64,000 bases of DNA from Acinetobacter rudis (GTDB taxonomy: Bacteria > Pseudomonadota > Gammaproteobacteria > Pseudomonadales > Moraxellaceae): contig NZ_BBRX01000021.1 in assembly GCF_000829675.1 (NCBI RefSeq), positions 1-64,000 of the forward strand. Reading direction: 5' to 3'. How positions within the stretch are numbered: position 1 is the stretch's first letter; each line of letters begins with the position of its first letter. Shown here in pieces: positions 25,967 to 34,259 of this stretch. The translations under genes were made by a program, and so were the position numbers. The notes beneath the pieces are model-generated. The model made no database searches. It was not told the DNA's origin and saw nothing but the letters and a program-made list of their open reading frames with translations.

Positions 25967-26828
25967 TCATTTTGAAGCTGCCTCAAAGGCTTCTGGGCTC
26001 ATCCCATCGAGATGCGAATGACGCCTGATTCGATTGTAAAACATCTCGATGTAATCAAACACATCTGCACGAGCCATTTCTCGTGTTTTATAGATCCTCT
26101 TTTTAATTCTTTCCTTCTTTAAGCTGCTAAAAAAGGATTCAGCAACAGCATTATCCCATGAGCAGTATACTGCGCAAGGCCTCTACGGCTCATGCTGGGT
26201 ATTAAGTTATGCTTCTGACAAAATTTCTGCCAGTCTCCACTGCTGCCTTGATCTGAATGTATGATCACAGACTCATTTGGCCTGCGTCGCCATACTGCCA
26301 TAAGAAGAGCATCCAAAACGATATCCTTCGCAAGAGTAGGTTTCATTGACCAACCAATTACTTTTCTCGAATATAAATCAAGAACTACAGCCAAATACAA
26401 CCAACCTTGCCAGGTACGGATGTAGGTAATATCAGTCACCCAAGAGGTATCAGGCGTGTTTACAACAAACTCTCGATTTAAGTGATTTGGTGGAACAATT
26501 TGAGGACGACTACAGCCATAACTCTTATGCTTTTTATATCCTCGAACAGCGGCAATGCTATTGTTCTTCATGATCTTCAGCACACGATTAGGCCCGCAGT
26601 TTTCACCCAACTCTTTAAGATCCAGAGTAATGCGACGATACCCATAGATACCATAACTGGCTTCATAAGAAGAACGTATAAGTTGTAATAACCGTTTGTC
26701 TTCAATGGTTCTGCTTGATTCGGGTTCATGTAACCAAGCGTAATAGCCTGCACGAGCAATCTTAAGAACCCGACACACGTTTTAATCTTAAACTGATGGC
26801 TGTGTTCAAGGATAAACTGATACTTCAC
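25967..26828 (-). pseudogene. IS3-family transposase orfB, frameshifted
   Basis: The DDE integrase part of an IS3 transposase (HTH_21 then rve domain). It starts GTG at 26826-26828, overlapping the orfA stop. Two lesions are visible: a one-base loss near 26778 shifts the frame before CRVLKIARAGYYAWL, and near 26165-26185 about 14 extra bases after SMSRRG break the frame before the [12 protein letters not shown] part containing the last catalytic Glu. The DDE motif is thus split and the element cannot make active OrfAB unless recoded. Confidence 0.85.
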
Positions 26829-27109
26829 TCTGGCAGGCTTGCAAAGTACCTTGCGGCCTTTTTTAGGATATCCCGTTCCTCTTCAGTTTGTTTAAGCTGA
26901 CTTTTAAGGCGCAGGATTTCTTTCTTTGCCTCAAGTAGTTCATGTTCATCAAGGTTATTGCGTAAAGGCTGTACGCCCTTTAGCCATTTATAAATGCTGT
27001 GCTGTGAGACGCCTAAGCGTTCTGCGACATCAGTGACAGAATATCCACGTTCAGTAATCAATTTAACAGCTTCATCTTTAAATTCTGGGGTATAGCGTTG
27101 TCCACTCAT
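26825..27109 (-). CDS. IS3-family transposase orfA
   Basis: A 94-residue protein with an N-terminal helix-turn-helix (GYSVTDVAERLGVSQHSIYKWL) that binds IS ends and a C-terminal leucine zipper (LLEAKKEILRLKSQLKQTEEERDILKKA pattern). It appears intact. It overlaps orfB by four bases (GTGA), the usual set-up for frameshift or coupled translation in IS3 elements. Confidence 0.92.
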   Translation of the reverse strand: MSGQRYTPEFKDEAVKLITERGYSVTDVAERLGVSQHSIYKWLKGVQPLRNNLDEHELLEAKKEILRLKSQLKQTEEERDILKKAARYFASLPE

Positions 27110-27145
27110 AATGTTCTCTCCTATGCAAAAAGAATAGACGATATT

Positions 27146-27170
27146 TGTCTAGGAGAGTGGTGGCAGTCCA
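27146..27170 (-). repeat. IS right terminal inverted repeat
   Basis: Exact inverted copy of the 25-bp left end; lies 37 bp upstream of the orfA start. Confidence 0.95.
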
Positions 27171-27332
27171 AAATCTAACTAAATGGTGTCTCCACAATCG
27201 GTGGCTATTCAAGCTTTAAAATAAGGACGTCTCTTATCTAGAATGCTGGAAACAGTCCGATCTCTATCCTGTCCAAACCGCTGACACACTTTAGATCGTA
27301 AGGACACAGAATTTGAACATGCTCAAAAAATT

Positions 27333-27360
27333 AAAATGGCATCTTTTAGATGCCATTTTC
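27333..27360. terminator. Terminator of NERD-kinase-helicase operon
   Basis: The arms AAAATGGCATCT and AGATGCCATTTT enclose TTT. Read on the minus strand it is followed by a T-rich tract (the AAAAAATTAAAA of the plus strand). It lies just past the stop at 27369. Confidence 0.85.
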
Positions 27361-27368
27361 TGTAGGTT

Positions 27369-28823
27369 TTATATTGAAGTAACTAATTGATGATAAATTC
27401 GATTCTCATCAAGTGTAGAATTATAAGCTCTAGAAAAACTGCGTAATTTTAATCCACCTGGTGTCATGTAGAATTTTCTAATATGATTCCAAATCAAATC
27501 AATTCTATCTTTATCTCTAGTAAAAAATCCAATAGGCATTGTCAATCCTTGGAAACCTAAATTAGGGTCCAAGTTAACATGATATTGGCAATAGGCGAAA
27601 CCATTTTCACCAGGAATCACAAAGACTTCAGATTCATCAAGCTCTCTAATAGAGTTAATAAAATATCCATTACCTAAACGATTATAGAACTTTTCTTTAA
27701 TCTGATAATTTTGAGTTTTATCCACTTCAGGAAATAATGTTACAAGCTCACTATTATGCCCTCTTAAATTTTCATTTACATTTTCGATGAACTCTCTAAG
27801 ATTTACACTCGCTCCATATAAATCTACACAAGATGGCTTCCAAATACCTATAGGTAACTCACCAACATCTTTTATTGATCTAAAATAGCTTTTTAATTTT
27901 GAATCTATATCAAGATAAATTGGACCGATCAAACCTTGAGTTTCAGGATTACCATAACCTGTTTTATGATTTGCTCTATCCTTAAGATATTCAACTAAAT
28001 CAAAATAATTCTCTTCAAAATTATAATATTTGAAAATGACTTTATCATCAAAAATATCACAATAATGTTGAAAGCTTAACTTAGGGCCCGTACTTCTTTG
28101 GATGTTATCAATAAAATTTACAACTTGCGATAGTAAACCACTTGAGCTAATAAGTTTAGAACCTACCTCACTATGACTAATTAATTTAGGTTCAATATAA
28201 AAGTTTTTAAATTCATCAAATTTGATACGTAAATTAATACCAATAATTAACTCAGAAACTCTCAAGCTAGAGATATTTCTAACACGATATAAACTGCTCC
28301 GAGGATTTTTAATATGTTGGTTATTGATGCAATCCTTGAATCTAGTAAACTGGTTACTAAAAATATTGGTTACATCTATTTCATTATCGCTAAAATTATT
28401 TGTAATTCTAGGTAACCCTTTTATTGGAATGAATTCAGACCTCGGTTGAACATGATTCGTCAATAAATCTATAACTACTTTCTCAGTAAAGGAAAGCGTT
28501 TCAACCATTTCTAATGATTGAGAATCATTAATCCATTCTTTTAATCTTAATGTGGATGTTAGTTTTCCTTCATCATCAAACTTAACCCAACCCGTATTAA
28601 TAATTTGGTCAATTAAGATTTCTCTCTCTGAATCATTTAATCCAAAAAATATTTGAATTTTTCTAGGAGAAATGACATCGACCTCATTAATTATCTTAAT
28701 ACAACTTTCTAATAATGCTGGTATAGGTGTTTTTTTAGTTATATCAAAATCAGCGTTGTAAGTTCTAGCAGGGATTAAGAACGAAATACTTTGTATATCT
28801 CTTTCAATATTGAAATTTTCCAT
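27369..28823 (-). CDS. Partner protein of NERD-kinase-helicase, possible winged helix, 484 aa
   Basis: Not recognised. About residues 50-100 (SPRKIQIFFGLNDSEREILI then GWVKFDDEGKL) look like a winged helix, often seen in DNA-binding defence subunits. The rest is alpha/beta with no PLD (HxKxxxxD), HNH or PD-(D/E)XK motif that I can see; ENGFAYCQYHVNLDP and PIGFFTRDKDR lie near the C-terminus. Its ATG directly follows the stop of the large kinase-helicase gene (TAAATG), so the two are a translationally coupled pair. It takes the place of the nuclease subunit (MkoB) in Mokosh-type systems. Confidence 0.7.
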   Translation of the reverse strand: MENFNIERDIQSISFLIPARTYNADFDITKKTPIPALLESCIKIINEVDVISPRKIQIFFGLNDSEREILIDQIINTGWVKFDDEGKLTSTLRLKEWINDSQSLEMVETLSFTEKVVIDLLTNHVQPRSEFIPIKGLPRITNNFSDNEIDVTNIFSNQFTRFKDCINNQHIKNPRSSLYRVRNISSLRVSELIIGINLRIKFDEFKNFYIEPKLISHSEVGSKLISSSGLLSQVVNFIDNIQRSTGPKLSFQHYCDIFDDKVIFKYYNFEENYFDLVEYLKDRANHKTGYGNPETQGLIGPIYLDIDSKLKSYFRSIKDVGELPIGIWKPSCVDLYGASVNLREFIENVNENLRGHNSELVTLFPEVDKTQNYQIKEKFYNRLGNGYFINSIRELDESEVFVIPGENGFAYCQYHVNLDPNLGFQGLTMPIGFFTRDKDRIDLIWNHIRKFYMTPGGLKLRSFSRAYNSTLDENRIYHQLVTSI

Positions 28824-31800
28824 TTATGCCACCTGCTCAATATTAAAATTAAGATCTTTAATCTTCAAAATTTGATAATCAGGATCATTCTTTATGTCTT
28901 TATTTTCAATATATTTAAAACATCTATAAACAGGTGTGTCTGAATGTTTTATATCCGACCAAATATTTGAGTTTCCGATTATAATGAGCCTTTCTTTAGC
29001 ACGTGATAATGCTACATTTATTCGGTAATCTTTATTCATAAAACCAATTGCCTTTTTGTCACTACTCCGCACAAGGTTTAATACTAATAAACGACTTTCT
29101 TGACCTTGATATGCATCGATTGTATCTATACGAATCAAATGTTTGTAACTATTAAACCAAGTTGTGTTCTGAAGAGCGATTTCTAGTAATTCTTTTTGCT
29201 TTCGATAGCCTGTGATTATTCCAATAGGTGGAACTTTACCATCTTTCGTATACCAAGAAAGTAAGTTTTCTAAGGTATTATTTAATATAAAATCATCAAT
29301 AATTTTTACAGTTAAATTGACTTCAGTTAAATTGTACTTACCTTTAATCCTATGATCATGTTGACTCTCAGCGCTATTGCTTCCAAAAGTATCAATCCAT
29401 GTAACGGTTTTATTCCAAGGTACAGATAAACTATTTAGCCAAGAGGATGCTACTCCACGTCCAGTTTCCAATTTTTTATTATAAAATACTTCTGAAACCA
29501 TATTACCAATAGGTGGAGCCATACGATACTGCTTATTGAGCATTATTCCTTCTACATTTTCATATAAGCGTTCGAAATCAGTTTTCCTAACTTCTTTTTC
29601 TGTAGTTGTTAATTTTTGAGCAACAGATGTGATTAGTGGATCCATATATAATGGTGGTAATTGATTGTGATCACCAACTAGTATTATTCTTAGTCCAGAC
29701 TGCATAGCTAAGCTTAACTCACTTGCGCTAGCACGAGCGGCCTCATCTATGATGACTAGATCATATGATGCATCACTTATATTGTAACTACCTTTACCAA
29801 TACCAACTAGAGTACCTACAACCAGCTGACGACTTTTCGATAAAAAACCAGAAAAGTTATCAGCATCTGCTAATAATCTAGTGTACCATTCGTTAGAAAT
29901 ATTTAACAAATTAACCAATTTAACTATAGATTGAGGATTATTAATAGAGTATCTAAGAGCAAATAAATTACATATGTTCAATAATATGCTTTCATCATCA
30001 AAAATCTCTTCATCAACAATATCAAACTTCGCAATATAATTACTAATTATTTTCGAAAGATCGTTAATTTCATCATTTTTTTGATTAATCAAACTCTCTA
30101 TTTTGGGTTTTCTTCCATCATTTAGAATTATCTCCTTAAGTTTACATATATCTTTTCTTAACGCATCATATCTTAAAATTATAGTGCCTAAATTAATAAA
30201 TAATTTTGAGATATCATTAATATAATCTTTTGGTAAACCTATTTCACTAGCTAATAACGTTAATCTGTTAGAGAATTCCCTGAAAAATTTTGTTCTAAAC
30301 TGATTTTGAATGTAATTAACATGAATATCATGTAATGATTCAGGAACTTGTTTTAGATCACCTAATCTAACCATGCTCACTTCATCTACAGCTAAGTGTG
30401 AGCTATTTTCTTTAATCTTACGGACGACTTCTCTATATCTAATTACAACCTCATTAACAGCAGCATGGCTTTGAGAAACAAGTAATACATTTTTTATTTG
30501 TGATGTTCTAAAAACATAGTCTATTAGGTTTGCTAATAAAGTTGTTTTCCCTGTACCTGGCGGTCCCATTACAACATTAATAGGATCATTGAGTACTTTT
30601 ATAAAAGCAGACTTTTTACTATCATCTAAATCATATATTTTAAATAATTCATCACTAGGCATTTCAATTGACGAAGGTTGATAGTCATCATTAAAATTTT
30701 TGTGTTCAAAATATTCTATAAGATTAGGAATTACAGATTCCTGATCCAATACACGTTGCAGGGATTTATTTCTACGATTCCAACTAATTGCTGAACGCTG
30801 TTCAGATAATTTTAAAATCGTATTTTCGCGTATATTATTTATTCCTTTAGGATTTTCTATAACAATATACCCATCTCCTGAATCACTAAGCACGAGATCA
30901 CCATAGTATTTTGGCGATTCTAACTCTAACCCTACAAGTGCCACAGTATCATCACTAGAAATTTGGAAATCTAAAATATTTTCTTCAATATCTATAGTAA
31001 CACGTCCATTATCACCAATTTTAGGTTTAGCGGTTACAGTAATTGTCGGAAGCATATCTTTTTCAGCTTCTAATAATGATTGCCAAAGGTCTTTAATATT
31101 AAATTCAGTATTTTTAGAGGTCGGTTCTAAAATTACTTCTGATTCTATTTTAGTTGCAAGGAGTTTAGATATAGGAGAAAGACTCTCTAAGAAAGATATA
31201 AATTCATTATTATCTTCACTGTTTAACTCACTAGACACAAGTTCTATTTCTGCTTCTATTACACAGCTTTTTATATCCTTTAAATTTGTTGCCTGCTGAG
31301 AATCCCTAAGCCATTCCTCAGGCAAGATACTTTTAATAGATGCATCCTTAAGGATAATTTTATCTCTAATATTACCAAATAATGATATTTTTTTATTCTT
31401 ACCAGTTATATAAATTCTTAATTCATCAGAATCACTTTTTTTGCTAACAGATAAGTAATATTCACCTTGATCATTAAGAAAATTATCATCAACCAAATAC
31501 TCACCATTTCTATTTTTTAAATTTAAATAAAATTTTGGTAGGGTTTTTTTAGGTATTAATATATTATTTAAGAAATATTTTAAATTATCTAAGTTTGATG
31601 GTGATTCATCAAAATTAGTACCGAGATCATTTTTCATGATATCTCTAAATGGTAGCTTATACTCTTCTAAAATTTCTTCTACTATTAAATAAACAGCGTA
31701 ATTGTCTATTTCGAAATTATTTAAAAACTTTTTAGGCATGTAAACATTATTGTGCATAACATTGCCACATAAATTAATATCTAAAAAATCTATAAACTTA

Positions 31801-33776
31801 ATATCTTCCTTATCATCAATCACAATATTATCTGGCTTTAAGTCACCATGCCATAAACCTATATCATGCATTAAATTTATTGCATTAATAAGTTTTAAAC
31901 AGATTTTAATTTTATTATCTTTATTTTTATCTTCTATATATTTATCTAATGTACTTCCCTCTATAAATGAGAAAACAATGTGTAGTCCCATTTGTCCAAA
32001 TCCAAAATCCTCAATCTTAGGTACAGGTAGTACATTTTTCTTGCATAATTCGACTCTTTTAATAAACTCTAAAAACCGTCTATTAGCCCCTTTGTACTTC
32101 TCATTTTGCTCTACTCTGATAGCTGACCAAATTTTAACTATATACTTCTTATAATTTATTAAAGTTGTGTATACTATCTTTTGATTTTGGAAATCATTTT
32201 GAACTGATTCAGGAGGAATTGGTTGCCATTCTGAGAAAGGTAACTTTAATGAATTAAATTGGTTTAAAGAATTTATAACATCTGTTGAATCTTCTTTCTC
32301 CAAATCAGTTTCTTTTACTGTTATATTGTTAAAAAATTCTAAAATTTCAGTGGCATTAGTAAATCTTTCACTAGTTTCAATATCTAAGCACTTTTTAAAG
32401 AAACCGTATAAAATATCACTTGAATTTAAATCAGAATAAAAGACATTCTCTTCATTTTTTGGTGGAAACTTTTTAAATAAGACTTTGTAAACTGCAACAC
32501 CAATCTGGAAAACATCGATCTTATATGAATCTTCTATACTAAGAGCATGTAAATCACCATAAACATCTTCAGGTAAAGCTATATCATTAGATGTCAATAA
32601 CTGTCTTAAATTTGACACACTAGTGTTAGTTAACTCTTCAGGAAATTTTGCAACAGAAAATGATGAAAATAAAACACATTTATTTGATTTATCCCACCAC
32701 ATCTTATATATCGATATATCTCTATGGCAAATATTTAGTTCATGGAGCTTGGATAATGGTGCTAAGATCGCTCTTACTAAATCATGAATATCATTTTCAT
32801 CTTTTAAAGTTAAGCTATAACTATCCAATTTAACAAAACTGTTTGATAAGTTATATACTTCGATCACTTCTTCTGTTACTTCATCTTCTGATATTGCATT
32901 GATTGCTTCTAGTAAATAGTCTTTTTTAAAATTTCTATCTGTTTTATCTAAGTATTTTATTAATCTGGACTCTCGTAAAGCAATATTGGCTCTTTGCTCA
33001 GTTGTTTGTGCAAATAGCCCTAAAGATGAGAAGTCCCAATGCCTTGCTAAAGCACGATCAGAAATATCATCTTTATGATACCCTTGTATCTCTCTATATA
33101 AGTTTTTTGGATGTTTAAATATTATATCCTTTAGATGATTAAATTTATAACCTGAAGCCTCTAATTGACGATCTTGAATGATATGTTTTGCACCCTTTAA
33201 CCATTTTTCAAAAATTTCAATCTGCTCTGGCTCATTAGGTCTTTTGTTCCTTTTTAAAAAATTTTCATATTCTGGACGAATAGGAAAAGTTTCTTCATAT
33301 GCTTTTTGTTCTTTAATTTTTAGAAATTCTTCTAAAGTGAATACAACCCCCTCTTCACTTTGCGCTAAATTTACTATCTTTGCAGTTCCAGCCAATACTA
33401 TTACATACTCAACCACATAAAATTGACCCCATTTATGCTCAAGTTCTTGCTTAAATAAATTTCTTAATCTTTCTGCGTGTTCTCGTTTAATATGGGTTGG
33501 TGCTGTGTGTCTTCTTGATGTATTACCTATATTTTGAATCCAAACTTTTCCATCAGAAATAATTTCTCCAGACCATTCTTTAATCTCGACCAATATTATT
33601 CTTGAATGACTAATAATCAAAAGATCAATTTCCATACTCCCTTGCTTATCACGCACTAAGAATGAACCATAGCCCTTCCAAGAATTTCTTAATTCACCTA
33701 AAGCTTTTATTGCTCTTTCTTCTGATTTTTTCATTCCATTAGGAGAAAGAAATTCGATTTCCATTGACACCCTCAA
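28824..33776 (-). CDS. NERD - protein kinase - protein kinase - SF1 helicase fusion, 1650 aa
   Basis: A giant multidomain protein. Residues about 10-110 form a NERD (nuclease-related) domain with EIDLLIISHSRIILVEIKEW. About 230-490 is a kinase-like domain whose catalytic loop CHRDISIYKMWW and lost DFG suggest it is inactive. About 540-760 is a second kinase with an intact HGDLKPDNIVI loop and FIDF in place of DFG. The C-terminal half is a UPF1/DNA2-like SF1 helicase: GPPGTGKTT (about 1073), DEAARASASE (about 1343), GDHNQLPPL, DAYQGQE and ALSRAKERL (about 1592). The N-terminal plan recalls PglW of Pgl/BREX; kinase plus COG1112-type helicase recalls Mokosh MkoA. Likely an anti-phage sensor-effector. 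Confidence 0.85.
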   Translation of the reverse strand: MRVSMEIEFLSPNGMKKSEERAIKALGELRNSWKGYGSFLVRDKQGSMEIDLLIISHSRIILVEIKEWSGEIISDGKVWIQNIGNTSRRHTAPTHIKREHAERLRNLFKQELEHKWGQFYVVEYVIVLAGTAKIVNLAQSEEGVVFTLEEFLKIKEQKAYEETFPIRPEYENFLKRNKRPNEPEQIEIFEKWLKGAKHIIQDRQLEASGYKFNHLKDIIFKHPKNLYREIQGYHKDDISDRALARHWDFSSLGLFAQTTEQRANIALRESRLIKYLDKTDRNFKKDYLLEAINAISEDEVTEEVIEVYNLSNSFVKLDSYSLTLKDENDIHDLVRAILAPLSKLHELNICHRDISIYKMWWDKSNKCVLFSSFSVAKFPEELTNTSVSNLRQLLTSNDIALPEDVYGDLHALSIEDSYKIDVFQIGVAVYKVLFKKFPPKNEENVFYSDLNSSDILYGFFKKCLDIETSERFTNATEILEFFNNITVKETDLEKEDSTDVINSLNQFNSLKLPFSEWQPIPPESVQNDFQNQKIVYTTLINYKKYIVKIWSAIRVEQNEKYKGANRRFLEFIKRVELCKKNVLPVPKIEDFGFGQMGLHIVFSFIEGSTLDKYIEDKNKDNKIKICLKLINAINLMHDIGLWHGDLKPDNIVIDDKEDIKFIDFLDINLCGNVMHNNVYMPKKFLNNFEIDNYAVYLIVEEILEEYKLPFRDIMKNDLGTNFDESPSNLDNLKYFLNNILIPKKTLPKFYLNLKNRNGEYLVDDNFLNDQGEYYLSVSKKSDSDELRIYITGKNKKISLFGNIRDKIILKDASIKSILPEEWLRDSQQATNLKDIKSCVIEAEIELVSSELNSEDNNEFISFLESLSPISKLLATKIESEVILEPTSKNTEFNIKDLWQSLLEAEKDMLPTITVTAKPKIGDNGRVTIDIEENILDFQISSDDTVALVGLELESPKYYGDLVLSDSGDGYIVIENPKGINNIRENTILKLSEQRSAISWNRRNKSLQRVLDQESVIPNLIEYFEHKNFNDDYQPSSIEMPSDELFKIYDLDDSKKSAFIKVLNDPINVVMGPPGTGKTTLLANLIDYVFRTSQIKNVLLVSQSHAAVNEVVIRYREVVRKIKENSSHLAVDEVSMVRLGDLKQVPESLHDIHVNYIQNQFRTKFFREFSNRLTLLASEIGLPKDYINDISKLFINLGTIILRYDALRKDICKLKEIILNDGRKPKIESLINQKNDEINDLSKIISNYIAKFDIVDEEIFDDESILLNICNLFALRYSINNPQSIVKLVNLLNISNEWYTRLLADADNFSGFLSKSRQLVVGTLVGIGKGSYNISDASYDLVIIDEAARASASELSLAMQSGLRIILVGDHNQLPPLYMDPLITSVAQKLTTTEKEVRKTDFERLYENVEGIMLNKQYRMAPPIGNMVSEVFYNKKLETGRGVASSWLNSLSVPWNKTVTWIDTFGSNSAESQHDHRIKGKYNLTEVNLTVKIIDDFILNNTLENLLSWYTKDGKVPPIGIITGYRKQKELLEIALQNTTWFNSYKHLIRIDTIDAYQGQESRLLVLNLVRSSDKKAIGFMNKDYRINVALSRAKERLIIIGNSNIWSDIKHSDTPVYRCFKYIENKDIKNDPDYQILKIKDLNFNIEQVA

Positions 33777-33971
33777 ATAAATTTAAATTATTGTAAAAAA
33801 ACAAGGATTATACAAAGTTTTGTGTTTATTTACTAGAGCTATTGACCTTTGATAATCCCCCTCAAGATAATTGAACTCAAAAGTAGAAAACTTATATTTT
33901 TATGTCTTAGGCCAAAAGCCATACAAAAATCGTAGCTATTAAAATCCTAGCTTCAACATTTTAATTAGTGT

Positions 33972-34012
33972 TGGATTTCTACCAATTTCCTAAACAAATT
34001 TAGTTTATGCTT
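33972..34012 (+). repeat. Degenerate IS3-type terminal end (relic A)
   Basis: A 41-bp stretch beginning TGGATTTCTACC, alignable without gaps to the relic at 39959-39999 (32 of 41 bases) and, less well, to the right end of the intact IS at 27130-27170. Confidence 0.6.
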
Positions 34013-34048
34013 AAAACCTATTTAGTAGAAAATATGTATTTATAGACA

Positions 34049-34165
34049 GGTTCATGAACCAAATGTTTTATAACTTACAATTTTAATGCTTTAAGCTATT
34101 AAATTTATTGCTTATTAGTCATAAATTTAATTGTAAAATAGATTCGAGGTGGACATAAGTTAAAT
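34049..34165 (+). repeat. Repeat A: GGTTCATGAACC ... CATAAGTTAAAT
   Basis: The perfect palindrome GGTTCATGAACC (34049-34060) and CATAAGTTAAAT (34154-34165) lie 105 bases apart. The same pair recurs at 39310-39424, 103 bases apart, on the other side of the McrBC-like module. Confidence 0.65.
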
Positions 34166-34197
34166 AAATAACACCTATCATTTTGTTCATTAATATT

Positions 34198-34224
34198 GAT
34201 ATAGGATAAATTTTATCCTATATC
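34198..34224. repeat. 27-bp near-perfect palindrome
   Basis: The arms GATATAGGATAAA and TTTATCCTATATC pair perfectly around a single base. It lies 36 bp after the stop of the DUF2357 gene. It lacks a clear T run on either strand, so it may be a 3'-end stabiliser, operator or element end, rather than a standard terminator. Confidence 0.6.
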
Positions 34225-34259
34225 GTGTCAAGTTTAATCAAGATATAGTGCTGAAAATC

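Larger units (their letters stand above)
25932..27170 (-). mobile_element. IS3-family insertion sequence, 1239 bp, with broken orfB
   Basis: The element is bounded by perfect 25-bp terminal inverted repeats starting TGGACTGCCACC. AAA lies outside both ends and may be a 3-bp target duplication. It carries orfA (intact) and orfB (DDE transposase, damaged), in the usual slightly overlapping order on the minus strand. It is inserted one base past the stop of the CBASS effector, so it does not break the operon. Confidence 0.93.
33777..34259. other. Intergenic segment made of decayed VF530 tail, IS-end relic and repeats
   Basis: No intact gene. From about 33880 to 34063 it resembles 39807-40050: a copy of the 3' end of the VF530 gene (KVENLYFYVLGQ), then a 41-bp IS3-type end relic, then GGTTCATGAACC. 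A CATAAGTTAAAT motif follows at 34154 and a 27-bp palindrome at 34198. The promoter of the 1650-aa gene must lie at the left edge. Confidence 0.7.

Noticed and set aside
27369..28823. PLD-type nuclease (MkoB) as partner of the kinase-helicase
   Set aside because: No HxKxxxxD motif was found in either half of the protein.
33178..33420. Plus-strand 80-aa ORF inside the 1650-aa gene
   Set aside because: Antisense shadow of the large coding gene, no ribosome site and biased composition.
34138..34165. CATAAGTTAAAT motifs as possible degenerate dif sites
   Set aside because: Only the last bases resemble the XerD half; the XerC half does not fit in any of the three copies, so they are treated as parts of a larger repeat.
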